Source: Chryseobacterium daecheongense (GTDB lineage Bacteria; Bacteroidota; Bacteroidia; Flavobacteriales; Weeksellaceae). From it: DNA of 64,000 nucleotides. The stretch lies in assembly GCA_027920525.1 (NCBI GenBank), contig CP115858.1:2976001-3040000 (forward strand), in the 5' to 3' direction. The position numbers were made by a program, and so were the translations under genes. The notes beneath the pieces were generated by a model. That model was not told the origin of the DNA. It saw nothing but the letters and a program-made list of their open reading frames with translations, and did not search any database. This document shows positions 9,085 to 18,082 of the stretch, piece by piece (the first letter of the stretch is position 1; each line of letters opens with the position of its first letter).

Positions 9085-9356
9085 TAATCCCATTCTTGTA
9101 CAATTATATAATCCCCTTCTTCTTCTCTGAGAGCTATACGGCTTTTTTCATCTCCAAATTCCACATACATGGGACCACTAAATGGAGCCTGATACAAAAT
9201 CCTGAAAACGGTTTCCGGTAAAAGACCCATTTCTATAATTTTGTTTGGCATCTTTAGATGATCATTATCATAACCCAATATCTTCCCCATTTTGTTCTTA
9301 GGGAATCCGCTTAATTTATGTAAATCCTTCTCTTTCAAAGCCTGCTTTTTGTACAT
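9084..9356 (-). CDS. feoA: Ferrous iron transport protein A
   Basis: A 90-residue SH3-like FeoA domain protein (conserved MPNKIIEMGLLPETVFRIL in the middle, and SRIALREEEGDYIIVQ at the end). FeoA is cytoplasmic and supports FeoB. It is the first gene of the feo operon, and its stop overlaps the feoB ATG. A perfect -7-type box (TACATTTG, minus strand 9358-9365) ends only 1 nt before the ATG, so the message may be leaderless or the real start may be elsewhere. No Fur-like operator was identified. Confidence 0.9.
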   Translation of the reverse strand: MYKKQALKEKDLHKLSGFPKNKMGKILGYDNDHLKMPNKIIEMGLLPETVFRILYQAPFSGPMYVEFGDEKSRIALREEEGDYIIVQEWD

Positions 9357-9357
9357 G

Positions 9358-9365
9358 CAAATGTA
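9358..9365 (-). promoter_or_regulatory. Candidate -7 promoter box of feoAB
   Basis: TACATTTG on the minus strand matches TAnnTTTG, directly abutting the feoA start codon. Confidence 0.4.
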
Positions 9366-9404
9366 CGCTATTTAAATTTAATCTAAATAACCTTAGTCTT
9401 AAAA

Positions 9405-9441
9405 AAAATAAACCCAAATGCTGTAAAAACATTTGGGTTCA
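9405..9441 (-). terminator. Terminator after the GLPGLI gene
   Basis: Stem AACCCAAATG/CATTTGGGTT (10 bp) with a short loop. On the minus strand it is followed by a long T-rich run. Confidence 0.88.
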
Positions 9442-9473
9442 TTTGATAAAATATAATTTAGTTAATTGAATGT

Positions 9474-10379
9474 CTATTTTTTCTTTTTGTCAGTTATTTC
9501 AACCTTCTCAATCGGGTTATCATTGGCATTAAAGAAATCTTTGTATTGTTTTTCCTGTTTCTTCAACATATCACCTACAGTTCCATCCATTCCCGGTATG
9601 GTCTTGGAAAGCATGTCCTGTGTCATCATCGGTCTCAGAGTAGCAAAAGGATCTTTTTTGAAATCGTTATACGTTTTTTCGAATTTTTCTCTGGTCAGTT
9701 CGTTTACCTTTCCTCCTTTCGCCTGCATCAGGTTTTCTACGTATGAATATTCTGTGTAATCTTTCACCTTCTTATTTCCCTGAAGCACCCACGAATAATC
9801 TTTTGCATCGTCCTCTATCTTGACAATCAGACCCGGAAGACCAGAAAACTTGTAAGGACCGTCAGGAAAAGGCAGATCCGTACTGAACCATGCTGTCCAT
9901 TTTCTTCCTCCGAATTCTGTGGTTGCTTTTTGTGTATTATAAGCTCCTATTTTTTGTTTGTCGGTAAGAATATTCCAGTTGAATTTCGGCTCCTCGTTAT
10001 ATCCTATATTACTTGGAGTAAATCCACTGGCAATTTTATCAACATACTGCACTTTCATGCTTGGATAAAATTTATAAACCCTGGCAGAAATTTTAGGCTG
10101 TCTGATTGTTTTTGAAAGGTCTTTCATCACACCTGCCTTCTGCATTGCTTCTATTTCCACCTTCAGGATCGAATCCTGTGCGATAATGGTATAATCCTGA
10201 TAAATCGATCTGTTTTTATCTGTAATATCCAATATCGTAATAACCTTGTCTATTTTAGTAGAATCTTTTTTAGGTTTAAAAGTAAGTTCGTAAAAGAAAC
10301 GGTTTGCAGTTTCTTTAGACTCCTGAGCATTGGCAAAAGCAAAGAGAGCAATTAAGAATACTGAAAGCAACTTTTTCAT
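9474..10379 (-). CDS. GLPGLI family secreted protein
   Basis: A 301-residue protein with an N-terminal signal peptide (MKKLLSVFLIALFAFANAQ) and the family hallmark PYKFSGLPGLIVKIED at about residues 176-191. GLPGLI proteins are Bacteroidota-specific secreted or periplasmic proteins of unknown function, often encoded near TonB-type outer-membrane proteins. Such a barrel gene lies 0.8 kb upstream, but a DinB-like gene on the opposite strand sits between them. The C terminus is Lys-rich (VEITDKKKK). Beyond export, no activity can be inferred. Confidence 0.88.
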   Translation of the reverse strand: MKKLLSVFLIALFAFANAQESKETANRFFYELTFKPKKDSTKIDKVITILDITDKNRSIYQDYTIIAQDSILKVEIEAMQKAGVMKDLSKTIRQPKISARVYKFYPSMKVQYVDKIASGFTPSNIGYNEEPKFNWNILTDKQKIGAYNTQKATTEFGGRKWTAWFSTDLPFPDGPYKFSGLPGLIVKIEDDAKDYSWVLQGNKKVKDYTEYSYVENLMQAKGGKVNELTREKFEKTYNDFKKDPFATLRPMMTQDMLSKTIPGMDGTVGDMLKKQEKQYKDFFNANDNPIEKVEITDKKKK

Positions 10380-10618
10380 TGTAATAATGTTTACTTATTA
10401 GTTGCTATTGTATCAAAAATGTTACAACTTTTTTCTCTTTATTTATAAGTTCTTTATGGTAAGCCCCGGAAATATGGCTCCGCCAGGTTAATAGCTATAT
10501 AAAAAATTATTTTCAGTGGCATCTTCTTTTTTCATATTCATTTTTAAAGATTATTATGTCGTCAAAACCTTGATAGCTATAAAAGTTTTAACTTTAAATA
10601 CCTAAAAACAAAATTAAT

Positions 10619-11113
10619 ATGGACACATTAGCTCAATTAAAATCCGAACTTGATAGTGAGTATCAAACCACCAGAAAATTTTTTGACCTCTATCCCGATG
10701 ACAAAAATGAGTATGCTCCTCACGAAAAAAGCATGAAAATGAAATCGCTTGCCAACCATCTTGCTGATGTTTTTGAGTGGCCCAACACCATGCTGAAAAC
10801 ATCTGAACTGGATTTTGGAACCGCACAACATCCAACCACGTCTGCTACGAAAGAAGATTTATTAAAAAAACTGGATGAGAACTATAAATCGGGTATCGAC
10901 GCATTGGAAAATGCAAAAGAAGATGACCTGAATTCTACCTGGGCTTTAAAACATAATGGGCATGAATTGGCAAAATGGACCAAGTATGCATCAATCCGCC
11001 ACAGTTTAAATCAAATTACCCACCACAGAGCTCAGCTGGGAGTATACTACAGGCTCAATGATATTCCTTTGCCGGGAAGTTACGGTCCGTCTGCAGACGT
11101 ACAAAGCTTTTAA
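10619..11113 (+). CDS. DinB-family metal-dependent protein
   Basis: A 164-residue four-helix-bundle protein. The three His ligands expected for DinB/YfiT enzymes appear as ANHLADV (about residue 47), IRHSLNQITHHRAQLGVYYR (about 127-146) and neighbouring His. DinB-like proteins are often metal-dependent thiol or bacillithiol S-transferases, or act in stress defence; the exact reaction cannot be assigned. The gene stands alone on the plus strand between two minus-strand genes, with its own terminator. About 240 nt upstream of it are gene-free apart from likely promoters. Confidence 0.85.
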   Translation: MDTLAQLKSELDSEYQTTRKFFDLYPDDKNEYAPHEKSMKMKSLANHLADVFEWPNTMLKTSELDFGTAQHPTTSATKEDLLKKLDENYKSGIDALENAKEDDLNSTWALKHNGHELAKWTKYASIRHSLNQITHHRAQLGVYYRLNDIPLPGSYGPSADVQSF

Positions 11114-11127
11114 AATATAGTTTAAAT

Positions 11128-11160
11128 GAAAAAGCCAATCCCAAGGGATTGGCTTTTTCT
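11128..11160 (+). terminator. Bidirectional terminator between DinB and barrel genes
   Basis: Stem AAAAAGCCAATCC/GGATTGGCTTTTT with A-rich and T-rich flanks on both sides. It serves the DinB gene and the convergent outer-membrane barrel gene. Confidence 0.9.
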
Positions 11161-11174
11161 GTTTATGTAGTTTA

Positions 11175-13877
11175 TTATTTGAAGTTAAATTTCACGGTAA
11201 ACATTACCTGACTTGGACGAAGCTGATATCTCGTATAGGTAATATTGGTCGTATTAATATCATAGGTTTCGAATACCTTTTTATTCGCAATATTCATCCA
11301 CTTCAGTTCGAAATCTATTTTCTTCTTAGCCCAGGTAAACTGATAGGACACATCGTAGAATCCGTTATGGTACTTCTGTTCAGCTGCATTTGTGTTCACC
11401 TGATCCCAATTGAACCCGACTGTATGGTTTTCTATAGGATAGAAGAAAAGTCCAAGATTATGGGTGAAACCTGTTCTGGTAGCGTTAGAGCTAACCTTTC
11501 CAACACTGGTCTGTTTTGTTCGGGAAATACTTGCGTTATAATCTATACTCATCCAGCTGAAATAAGTATTATTGAATTTAATTCCGTACGACTGGCTGTT
11601 ATTCTTGTTGGTATAGGAATCATTATTTAAAAACAGGTCTGATTTCACAGTGTTGTTACTATAGCTAAGGGAGGCATTGGTTTTAAACTTTGGAAAATAC
11701 TTTCCAACTTCTGCACTGTATCCATTATTCAATACATGATTATCCTGTTCTTTGTAATTCATTATTGTATATCCCGCACCATTGATTGTAGGATTGGAAA
11801 TCAGGTTTCTTTTCGCATCGGAATACCTGTAGTTAACATTAAAGAATAAATTATTCAGCGGGTTTCTGTATTCAATTCTTGTTCCTGCTGATTTATTGTT
11901 GTTCTGAGGAATTGGATTTTTTGGATCCATTGCATTAATTCCACTTGGAGAAGTCATCAAGAATCCTGAATATGCTGTATTAATTTCTCCAAAATTATTA
12001 TTGATATTCGCGTTTACCGACGCTTTCCAGAATGAAGCAAATGTATATTGAGCAAAAACACTTGGCTCAAATGTAACTTTATTAACCGTTTTAGAAACAT
12101 TTCTGAACGGGTCCTCCGCTTTAATATTATTAGAATTGACCGGGAAGTTGGCATAAAGCATCCAGGAATCATTTTTATAATTAACCCCTAAACTTCCGTA
12201 AGGAGTTGCTGTGGAATATCTCAGGTCATTGCTGTATGCGGTAGGGAGTGTCGGTAGATCATTCGGATTCGTGGATGGAATTGTTTCAATGTTATACAGG
12301 TCTGAAACCAGATCCGTTGTTTTGAAATTAAATCCTACTTCAGGAGTAAAGGTCCATCCCTTTGTAGAAAATCCAATATTTGCAGAATGATTTGCCTCAA
12401 AAGTTTTAAGCCTTAGGTTTTGGGTAACAAAATCAGAATTCGGTAACACTTTAAATCCAGGGATATCCAGATATGATGTTGGAGAAACTTCCAATGTTTG
12501 CCTGTCTGTCTGATAGCTTACATAGGATAAAAGGTTCACCATTTTTTCCTTCCATGGTATAATCGTACTTAAGGAGTTTTGAAATGATGTCGTAGGAGAT
12601 TCAAGGCTTTCCCCTGCATTTCTTTGTTTTCCGGAAGCAAGGTCGGTTCTGTCTACCAGTCCTCTGTCTGCATTCCAGTATTGAGAAAAGCTCGTTGTAT
12701 TCTTGAAGAATCCTTTTTTTGCATTTTTTGTAAAAATCAATTCTCCTTTAGCTTTATCCGTATAAAAATTATTAAGAATATTAGTTGTATTGGAGCTTCC
12801 ATCGAAATAATCTTTCCTGTTGTAAGCCTCTCTTTCTACTGCATTATTTGTATAGTTGGCATTGGCCTTAAGTTCCCATTCTTTCTTTTTATCGATATTG
12901 GTTAAATAATTAGCGGATAAATAGTGGACATTATTTAATAAGTATCTTTTTACCGGAAGGCTGGGAGCGTCTGCATTTTCTACATTGAGCCAGTCATTTT
13001 GTGAGGCATTAATCCTCTTTCCTTCGAACCTGTTTCCAAAAGCCAATATATTTCCTTCATTTTCAACCTGCTCTCCCATATTATTGGTTTTATAATTAAC
13101 TACCCATTGGCTTTTCTGTCCAAAGAACATAGGGGTCAGTTTCACATTCCAGAGCCAAGGTTCTCCAAATCCTGTTCCTACTTCTCCTCTACCAGTCATG
13201 GTAACGGAATTCTTTAATTTAATATTGATTGCCGCCTGGTCGGAAGGTACTTTATCCTGAAGGATTTTTACAGGCTGGTGATTTTCAAGTACTTCAACTT
13301 TCTGTACAGCATCCTTTGGTAAAGAATTATTAATCGTTCCGTATCCTCCTTCCATCAGGTCTTTCCCATTAACGTAGAATTTATTGATCGCATTCCCCTG
13401 ATAAAGTATCGTTCCGTCCGTATTAACCTCAATACCAGGAATCTTTTTCATCACATCAGCCAGCGTCCTGTCACTCTTACTGTCAAAAGCTTTAAGATCA
13501 TACGCAATGGTATCCCCTCTCGCCGTAATCATCTTGGTTTTCAGTTGAACTTCCTTGATCTCGGTAGCCTCAGACTGCATTTTAAAACTTAGCGTCTGAT
13601 CACTGTTGCTTATCTGTTTAGTTAATGGTTTTTGGTTAAATGCCTTTACTTTCAAATCAACATTAGACTCTGCTGTAGTAAAAGTTACTTTATATTCCCC
13701 TTTTGAATTGGTAATTCCATAAGCTAAGATCGCATCTTTACCCGGTTCTTCCACCGTTACACTTGCGCTTGGAATAGGAACACCATCTTCATCTGTGATT
13801 TTTCCTGTAACCGTCTTTTGTGCATAAGTAAGCACAGAAAGAAAAATCATCAGAAATAAAGTAATATTCTTTTTCAT
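11175..13877 (-). CDS. Outer-membrane beta-barrel protein with carboxypeptidase-regulatory-like domain
   Basis: A 900-residue protein with a signal peptide (MKKNITLFLMIFLSVLTYAQ) and a carboxypeptidase-regulatory-like beta-sandwich (about 22-105, VTGKITDEDGVPIPSASVTV). A plug-like region (about 115-230) contains LADVMKKIPGIEVNTDGTI and KDAVQKVEVLENHQPVKIL. The remainder is a large barrel that ends in an aromatic C-terminal strand (VMFTVKFNFK). This is the TonB-receptor-like outer membrane family (OMP_b-brl_3 type) abundant in Flavobacteriia. A canonical TonB box is not obvious. The ligand is unknown; the GLPGLI gene nearby on the same strand suggests a functional link. Confidence 0.88.
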   Translation of the reverse strand: MKKNITLFLMIFLSVLTYAQKTVTGKITDEDGVPIPSASVTVEEPGKDAILAYGITNSKGEYKVTFTTAESNVDLKVKAFNQKPLTKQISNSDQTLSFKMQSEATEIKEVQLKTKMITARGDTIAYDLKAFDSKSDRTLADVMKKIPGIEVNTDGTILYQGNAINKFYVNGKDLMEGGYGTINNSLPKDAVQKVEVLENHQPVKILQDKVPSDQAAINIKLKNSVTMTGRGEVGTGFGEPWLWNVKLTPMFFGQKSQWVVNYKTNNMGEQVENEGNILAFGNRFEGKRINASQNDWLNVENADAPSLPVKRYLLNNVHYLSANYLTNIDKKKEWELKANANYTNNAVEREAYNRKDYFDGSSNTTNILNNFYTDKAKGELIFTKNAKKGFFKNTTSFSQYWNADRGLVDRTDLASGKQRNAGESLESPTTSFQNSLSTIIPWKEKMVNLLSYVSYQTDRQTLEVSPTSYLDIPGFKVLPNSDFVTQNLRLKTFEANHSANIGFSTKGWTFTPEVGFNFKTTDLVSDLYNIETIPSTNPNDLPTLPTAYSNDLRYSTATPYGSLGVNYKNDSWMLYANFPVNSNNIKAEDPFRNVSKTVNKVTFEPSVFAQYTFASFWKASVNANINNNFGEINTAYSGFLMTSPSGINAMDPKNPIPQNNNKSAGTRIEYRNPLNNLFFNVNYRYSDAKRNLISNPTINGAGYTIMNYKEQDNHVLNNGYSAEVGKYFPKFKTNASLSYSNNTVKSDLFLNNDSYTNKNNSQSYGIKFNNTYFSWMSIDYNASISRTKQTSVGKVSSNATRTGFTHNLGLFFYPIENHTVGFNWDQVNTNAAEQKYHNGFYDVSYQFTWAKKKIDFELKWMNIANKKVFETYDINTTNITYTRYQLRPSQVMFTVKFNFK

Positions 13878-14127
13878 AATTCTAGTTATTTGCTTAATTA
13901 GTTATTATTCGATGTTTTTTGTTACACATCTATAGAGATGCATTTCAGGCAAATAAGTTAAAACACTGTTTTTCACTATGTTTTTAGTGATAATTTTTTT
14001 TGGTTTTTTTTGTTTGTGTATTTTAGGGATATAAGTTTTGCTTCATTTTATTTTGACTAAATAAAATAAATGATTAAAGCCATAGGTTAAATAAATCTTA
14101 ATTTACTTAATATCAATATTTATTTAA

Positions 14128-14135
14128 TAGTTTTG
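14128..14135 (+). promoter_or_regulatory. -7 promoter box of the first cupin gene
   Basis: TAGTTTTG matches TAnnTTTG. It is followed by AACATAAAATTTA, which is repeated exactly ahead of the second copy at the same distance from the ATG (18 nt). Confidence 0.6.
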
Positions 14136-14153
14136 TAACATAAAATTTATAAA

Positions 14154-15035
14154 ATGGGAATTGTCTTAAAGCCTATTGACATTGTAGATGACATTACTAA
14201 GGAAGAATTCTACGAAAAATACCTAAGGCCGAGAAGGCCTGTTGTCATCAAAAATATGGCAAAAAAATGGCCTGCATATCAAAAATGGACAATGGACCAC
14301 ATCAAAGAGACAGTAGGAGACGTAGAAGTTCCATTATATGACAGTTCCAAAGCTGATCCCTCAGCACCGATCAATACCCCTACTACAAAAATGAAGTTTG
14401 GCGATTATATAGACCTGATCCAAAGAGAACCTACCGATCTTCGTATTTTTTTCTTTGATCCTATTAAATATGCCAATAAGCTGCTAGATGATTATATTTC
14501 TCCAAAAGATTTAATGGGCGGCTTCCTGGATAAATATCCTTCCATGTTTTTCGGAGGAACTGGGTCCGTTACTTTTCTGCATTACGATATAGACCTTCCC
14601 CATATTTTTCATACCCACTTCAACGGGAGAAAGCACGTTATTCTTTTTGAAAATAAATGGAAAGAAAGATTATATAAGATCCCTTATACCACCTATGCAT
14701 TGGAGGATTATGACATTTCAAATCCTGATTTTACCAAATTTCCCGCACTGAATGGGATCGAAGGTATTGAATGCTTTCTGGAACATGGGGATACCTTGTT
14801 TATGCCTACAGGATGGTGGCACTGGATGAAATATCTGGACGGAAGTTTCTCTCTTTCCTTAAGAGCATGGGATAAATCCTGGGCTGTAAAGGCCCACTCT
14901 ATCTGGAATCTTACGGTACAACGTAAATTCGATGATATCATGAAGGTCAATTTCAAGAAGAAATATATGGACTGGAAGGAAAAAATAGCCATAAAAAGAG
15001 CGGAAATAGCCTTACGCAGAGGCCTGCCTAAGTAA
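14154..15035 (+). CDS. JmjC/cupin-like (Cupin_8) protein, copy 1
   Basis: A 293-residue protein of the Cupin_8/JmjC-like 2-oxoglutarate, Fe(II)-dependent oxygenase family. The metal facial triad is visible: H142-x-D144 in FLHYDIDLPHIFHTHFNGR, and a distal His at about 222 in MPTGWWHWMKYL. The N terminus (RRPVVIKNMAKKWPAYQKW) is the classic start of the family, whose members include protein or ribosomal hydroxylases. The substrate is unknown. It is followed 279 nt downstream by a paralogue that is about 86% identical, with a conserved leader. Confidence 0.9.
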   Translation: MGIVLKPIDIVDDITKEEFYEKYLRPRRPVVIKNMAKKWPAYQKWTMDHIKETVGDVEVPLYDSSKADPSAPINTPTTKMKFGDYIDLIQREPTDLRIFFFDPIKYANKLLDDYISPKDLMGGFLDKYPSMFFGGTGSVTFLHYDIDLPHIFHTHFNGRKHVILFENKWKERLYKIPYTTYALEDYDISNPDFTKFPALNGIEGIECFLEHGDTLFMPTGWWHWMKYLDGSFSLSLRAWDKSWAVKAHSIWNLTVQRKFDDIMKVNFKKKYMDWKEKIAIKRAEIALRRGLPK

Positions 15036-15288
15036 ATATTCTTATTTTACAAAATTCTTAATCATAGGTTTTGATCCAATCGGAACCCATAATTTTTTGT
15101 TGGATACTAAGACTATTTGTATTGAATTTTAAATTTTGTGGAGTCCTTTAGTTATTACGCATGATAAATAAAATACTATTGCATTACACTTCTTTTTATT
15201 ATTTTTATCTGGTCTAAATATTTATGATAGTGATTTGAATCATAGATTAAAAAAAACTTAAACACAATATTATATTTATTTAATTTAA

Positions 15289-15296
15289 TAATTTTG
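15289..15296 (+). promoter_or_regulatory. -7 promoter box of the second cupin gene
   Basis: TAATTTTG matches TAnnTTTG. The following AACATAAAATTTA and the 18-nt distance to the ATG are the same as in copy 1, so each copy carries its own promoter. Confidence 0.6.
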
Positions 15297-15314
15297 TAAC
15301 ATAAAATTTACAGA

Positions 15315-16196
15315 ATGGGAATTATTTTAAAGCCTATAGATGTTGTAGACGATATCAGTAAAGAAGATTTCTACGAAAAATATCTAAAGCCGAGAAGGCC
15401 CGTTGTCATCAAAAACATGGCAAAAAAATGGCCTGCATATCAAAAATGGACAATGGATTATATGAAGGAAACGGTAGGTGATGTAGAAGTCCCCTTATAT
15501 GACAGCTCAAAGGCTGACCCGTCTGCTCCCATCAATGCATCTGCAGCCAAAATGAAATTTGGAGATTATATCGATTTGATTCAGAAAGAGCCTACAGATC
15601 TTAGAATCTTCCTTTTTGATCCGATCAAATTTGCTCCAAAACTTCTTGAAGATTATATTTCTCCCAAAGAATTAATGGGAGGGTTCCTTGATAAATATCC
15701 GAATATGTTCTTTGGAGGAAAAGGGTCCGTTACTTTCCTTCATTTTGATATCGATATGGCGCATATCTTCCATACGCACTTCAACGGCAGAAAACATATC
15801 ATGCTCTTTGATTACAAATGGAAAGAAAGACTTTATCAGATTCCTTATGCTACGTATGCTCTGGAAGATTACGATATTGAGAATCCTGATTTCACTAAAT
15901 TCCCGGCGCTTGACGGAGTGGAAGGTATTGAATGCTTCCTTGAACATGGAGACACCTTGTTTATGCCTACAGGATGGTGGCACTGGATGAAGTATCTGGA
16001 CGGAAGTTTCTCTATTTCCTTAAGGGCTTGGGATAAATCCTGGGCAGTAAAGGCACACTCTTTATGGAATCTTACGGTACAGCGTAAATTTGATGATATC
16101 ATGAAGTCCAATTTCAAAAAAAGGTATATGGACTGGAAAGAGAAAAAAGCTGTTGAACGAGCCAACTATGCTTTAAAAAGAGGCTTACCAAAATAA
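15315..16196 (+). CDS. JmjC/cupin-like (Cupin_8) protein, copy 2
   Basis: A second 293-residue Cupin_8 protein, aligning end to end without gaps to the gene just upstream (about 41 substitutions by hand count, about 86% identity). The HxD pair (FLHFDIDMAHIFHTHF) and the distal His in MPTGWWHWMKYL are retained, so it should be catalytically competent. Substitutions cluster at residues 75-78 and 278-290 and beside the metal site (Y143F, L147M, P148A), which could alter substrate choice. Tandem duplication is the simplest origin. Its own promoter-like box precedes it, and it ends at a shared bidirectional terminator. Confidence 0.9.
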   Translation: MGIILKPIDVVDDISKEDFYEKYLKPRRPVVIKNMAKKWPAYQKWTMDYMKETVGDVEVPLYDSSKADPSAPINASAAKMKFGDYIDLIQKEPTDLRIFLFDPIKFAPKLLEDYISPKELMGGFLDKYPNMFFGGKGSVTFLHFDIDMAHIFHTHFNGRKHIMLFDYKWKERLYQIPYATYALEDYDIENPDFTKFPALDGVEGIECFLEHGDTLFMPTGWWHWMKYLDGSFSISLRAWDKSWAVKAHSLWNLTVQRKFDDIMKSNFKKRYMDWKEKKAVERANYALKRGLPK

Positions 16197-16230
16197 AAAA
16201 AGGCGTTTCATCTGAAACGCCTTTACTTTT
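16197..16230 (+). terminator. Bidirectional terminator after cupin copy 2 and the M14 peptidase
   Basis: Stem AAAGGCGTTTCA/TGAAACGCCTTT with a 2-nt loop and flanking A and T runs; it serves both convergent genes. Confidence 0.9.
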
Positions 16231-17954
16231 TACAAAACCCTATACACAGGATATTGTCTGAATGTCTTTTCTTCAAAATAAGGAGAATGTTTATAAACCC
16301 AGTCTAGCTGAGCAGCACCATCATCTGCAAATTTTTTATCTGATGATTTTTTATCGTCAAACTCCTTTTTCAGTTTAGGATCTTTTTTTAATAGTTCAGC
16401 CGCGGTATCTTCAAAGATATATGCTGAAAAATATTCCTTTTGTGCCAGAATACCATCAAAGAAATTCCAGTTAAAGAAGGAATCCAATGCTTCCGGCTCA
16501 AGGGTTTCAATAATGTATTTAACTCCCGGCTGCTGTGTAGAAACTATATAATCACCTTTCAGGAAATTCACTTTTTTATCGGATTTATCAACCGTTGTTT
16601 CATAATGAAGATAATGTCCTTCGTATGGATTTTTAACCGTTTTAAAATCATTGATCTTATAGGATTCCACCGCTATTGCACTGTCCTTTTGAATCGGTTT
16701 CATTTCTATTTTATTCCTTTTGAATTCTTCAATAACCCTGTACTGAGACTGCGGAATGACATAATATTTTGGAATTGTAATGTAACCCGTAGGAACAGCC
16801 GTCGTAAACAATTTTATATTTTTTGTAAAAGGACTTGTCCTGTCGTAATACAATCTTGGTTTTCCGGATACTTCACTGGGTTTATATTTTCCTTCATATC
16901 CTTTAAAATCCATCGTGGAAAATTTTGTAGAATCGATCTTCCAGCGGATACCATATTGTTTTCCTGGCTGATATTGCTTTAGGTTTTCAATACGATAGTC
17001 TTTGATCTTTTTATACTCTTTATCCAGATTCTGAAGGTTAACAAGCATATACTTATACGTTGCATCAACCCTTTTGTCGTAAGGTTTGAGCATATGCGTT
17101 TCCGGAACTGTGCCCAATGAGTTGAATAAAGAAGTATATCCCGTTGAGTATCGTGGTGAATCCTCAAAGGCTGCAAATCCGATTTCAGGGACATCCCCAT
17201 GAATATTCACATAAGGAGTGCTCTCATATCCCATTTTTTTTAAATCCTGCAGATTCTTTGCCTGATAATCATTGTAAAAATAATTTCCCAGTACATTTCC
17301 CAGACGTTCTTTAAAAGTTGAAATATAAGTAAACGTATATTGGTAATCTGCCCCGTTGCTTACATGGTTATCGATAAAGACATCCGGTTTCAGCCACTGG
17401 TATATTTCCTGGAAACTTCTGGCATTTTTAGAATCGGCTTTAATAAAATCCCTATTCAGATCATAGTTCCTGGCATTTCCTCTGAATCCGTATTGTTCCG
17501 GACCGTTTTGATTCGCTCTTGAGTAAGACCCTCTGTTCAGCATTCCGCTTACGTTATATGCCGAAATAGCTGCTATGATAAAATTCTGTGGAGTCTTTAT
17601 TTTTTTTGTGGCAAGATCCCGAATGAGCATCATGGTTGCATCAATTCCGTCCGGTTCTCCCGGATGGATTCCATTATTAACAAAAAGGATTGCTTTTTCT
17701 TTTCTCAGCTTTTCAATATCTTTTTCCGGAAACGGATTATAAATAACGAGATAGATTGGCTTTCCGTTATCATCTTCCCCTTTTTCAAGGTATTGAATTG
17801 TATTAAATTTTTTAGCCAGCTCCTGGTAATAGTTATTCATCTCATCATAGGTAACGGTCTGGTTGCCATTTCCTTTTTCAAAAGGCGTCTGGAAAGATTG
17901 CTGTGAAAAAAACAATGAAGAACTAAGTAATAATAGAACAAATTTAAGTTTCAT
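16230..17954 (-). CDS. Secreted M14-family zinc carboxypeptidase
   Basis: A 574-residue exported peptidase: signal peptide (MKLKFVLLLLSSSLFFSQQ) followed by an M14 catalytic domain (about 30-300). Zinc ligands are HPGE (NNGIHPGEPDG, about residue 97) and the later His in FIDNHVSNGADYQYT. The substrate-binding Arg/Asn lie in GNARNYDLNRDF, and the catalytic Glu is likely in TVPETHM. The C-terminal part (about 330-574) is a separate beta-rich region. Proteins of this kind trim peptides or peptidoglycan in the periplasm or outside the cell. It is a single gene ending at a bidirectional terminator. Confidence 0.92.
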   Translation of the reverse strand: MKLKFVLLLLSSSLFFSQQSFQTPFEKGNGNQTVTYDEMNNYYQELAKKFNTIQYLEKGEDDNGKPIYLVIYNPFPEKDIEKLRKEKAILFVNNGIHPGEPDGIDATMMLIRDLATKKIKTPQNFIIAAISAYNVSGMLNRGSYSRANQNGPEQYGFRGNARNYDLNRDFIKADSKNARSFQEIYQWLKPDVFIDNHVSNGADYQYTFTYISTFKERLGNVLGNYFYNDYQAKNLQDLKKMGYESTPYVNIHGDVPEIGFAAFEDSPRYSTGYTSLFNSLGTVPETHMLKPYDKRVDATYKYMLVNLQNLDKEYKKIKDYRIENLKQYQPGKQYGIRWKIDSTKFSTMDFKGYEGKYKPSEVSGKPRLYYDRTSPFTKNIKLFTTAVPTGYITIPKYYVIPQSQYRVIEEFKRNKIEMKPIQKDSAIAVESYKINDFKTVKNPYEGHYLHYETTVDKSDKKVNFLKGDYIVSTQQPGVKYIIETLEPEALDSFFNWNFFDGILAQKEYFSAYIFEDTAAELLKKDPKLKKEFDDKKSSDKKFADDGAAQLDWVYKHSPYFEEKTFRQYPVYRVL

Positions 17955-18082
17955 GAAGATAAAATTTCAGATTATAAAATTACTGAAATTATTGATGAAT
18001 CTTTTGGTTAATCACAAAGACCCGGGGTTTCTTTTTAAGACGTAATAAAGTATCTGATTATCATTGATTTCTCGATTAGCAG

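Noticed and set aside
18010..18040. Weak GC hairpin after the phosphatase gene
   Set aside because: The pairing around CCCGGGG slips after four base pairs and has no good T run, so I do not call a terminator.
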